Source: Variovorax sp. V93 (lineage in GTDB: Bacteria > Pseudomonadota > Gammaproteobacteria > Burkholderiales > Burkholderiaceae_C). From it: a DNA stretch of 64,000 bases. The DNA lies in NCBI RefSeq assembly GCF_041154485.1, contig NZ_AP028669.1, positions 4,650,001 to 4,714,000 of the forward strand, given 5' to 3'. Positions within the stretch are counted from its first letter, which is position 1, and each line of letters begins with the position of its first letter. The position numbers and the translations under genes are program-made. Shown here in pieces: positions 63,951-64,000 of this stretch. The notes under the pieces were generated by a model. It had not been told where the DNA came from. It was given only the letters and a program-made list of their open reading frames with translations, and ran no database searches.

Positions 63951-64000
63951 ATGAACGATGTCGTCCTTCCGAACAAGCGTCCCGGCGGCCGCAGCGCCCA
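63951..64000 (+). CDS. TetR-family regulator, 5' end only
   Basis: The first 16 codons (MNDVVLPNKRPGGRSA) run off the window. The divergent MFS gene and the Arg/Gly-rich start (GRSA...), typical of the arm before the TetR helix-turn-helix, support a TetR family call, but the DNA-binding domain itself is outside, so this rests on context. Confidence 0.5.
   Translation, partial: MNDVVLPNKRPGGRSA

Overview
The window is dense, high-GC bacterial chromosome with almost no spacer DNA, ATGA/GTGA/TTGA gene overlaps and mostly housekeeping genes. The gene set (A-type Fe-S carrier ErpA, rplM-rpsI, TlyA-type methylase, SAH riboswitch before ahcY, phasin, DUF2970 protein, DmeF) and the intergenic repeat style point to a betaproteobacterium of the order Burkholderiales, most likely Comamonadaceae and close to Variovorax. 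The taxonomic call is inference from gene content and recalled gene orders; no database search was run. No rRNA, CRISPR array, phage or insertion sequence was seen. There is one tRNA gene.

Layout. 1-6 kb: the 3' end of hemL, then a minus-strand dusB-fis-purH operon, a YqaA-type membrane protein, a glutathione S-transferase and ychF. 6.2-12.3 kb: a complete ribose operon (rbsB-rbsA-rbsC-rbsR-rbsK-rbsD) behind two abutting LacI-type operators. 12.4-20.6 kb: a MOSC protein, a UbiH-type hydroxylase, dsbC, an M61 peptidase, a DUF2325 protein, a crotonase, and an ECF sigma factor with a Pro/Ala-rich anti-sigma-like partner. 20.7-27.2 kb: tRNA-Met(CAT), a NIPSNAP protein, a MocR regulator coupled to alkB, a small membrane protein with a diheme and a triheme cytochrome c, and an LpxH-like phosphoesterase followed by a REPIN-like repeat.

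27.2-36.5 kb: dmeF, ruvB and ruvA, the last two separated by a plus-strand operon that looks like a dedicated phospholipid or glycolipid pathway: CDP-alcohol phosphatidyltransferase, hydrolase-methyltransferase fusion, PAP2-dual-specificity phosphatase fusion, a small unknown membrane protein, an acyltransferase and a CdsA-like cytidylyltransferase. The four large proteins match E. coli YnbA-D in type and length. 36.6-47.2 kb: ybeZ-ybeY, a CDF transporter with dtd, a FecR/OmpA pair, tyrS, an M23 peptidase with anmK, erpA, rplM-rpsI and rlmJ.

47.2-52.5 kb: an S-adenosylmethionine-cycle operon (ahcY-tlyA-metF-rlpA) under an SAH riboswitch with a visible competing terminator, then a periplasmic protein and a phasin. 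52.7-56.5 kb: a compositionally distinct secreted serine protease with three C-terminal repeats, then prfC. 56.5-61.7 kb: an ABC-2 export system whose two permease genes are separated by an unusual coupled pair, a radical SAM protein and an amino-methyltransferase carrying a nucleotidyltransferase-like tail. 61.8-64 kb: a HAD phosphatase, an MFS exporter and the start of a divergent TetR regulator.

The two most promising leads for something poorly described are the lipid cluster between ruvB and ruvA and the radical SAM/methyltransferase-nucleotidyltransferase cassette inside the exporter locus.
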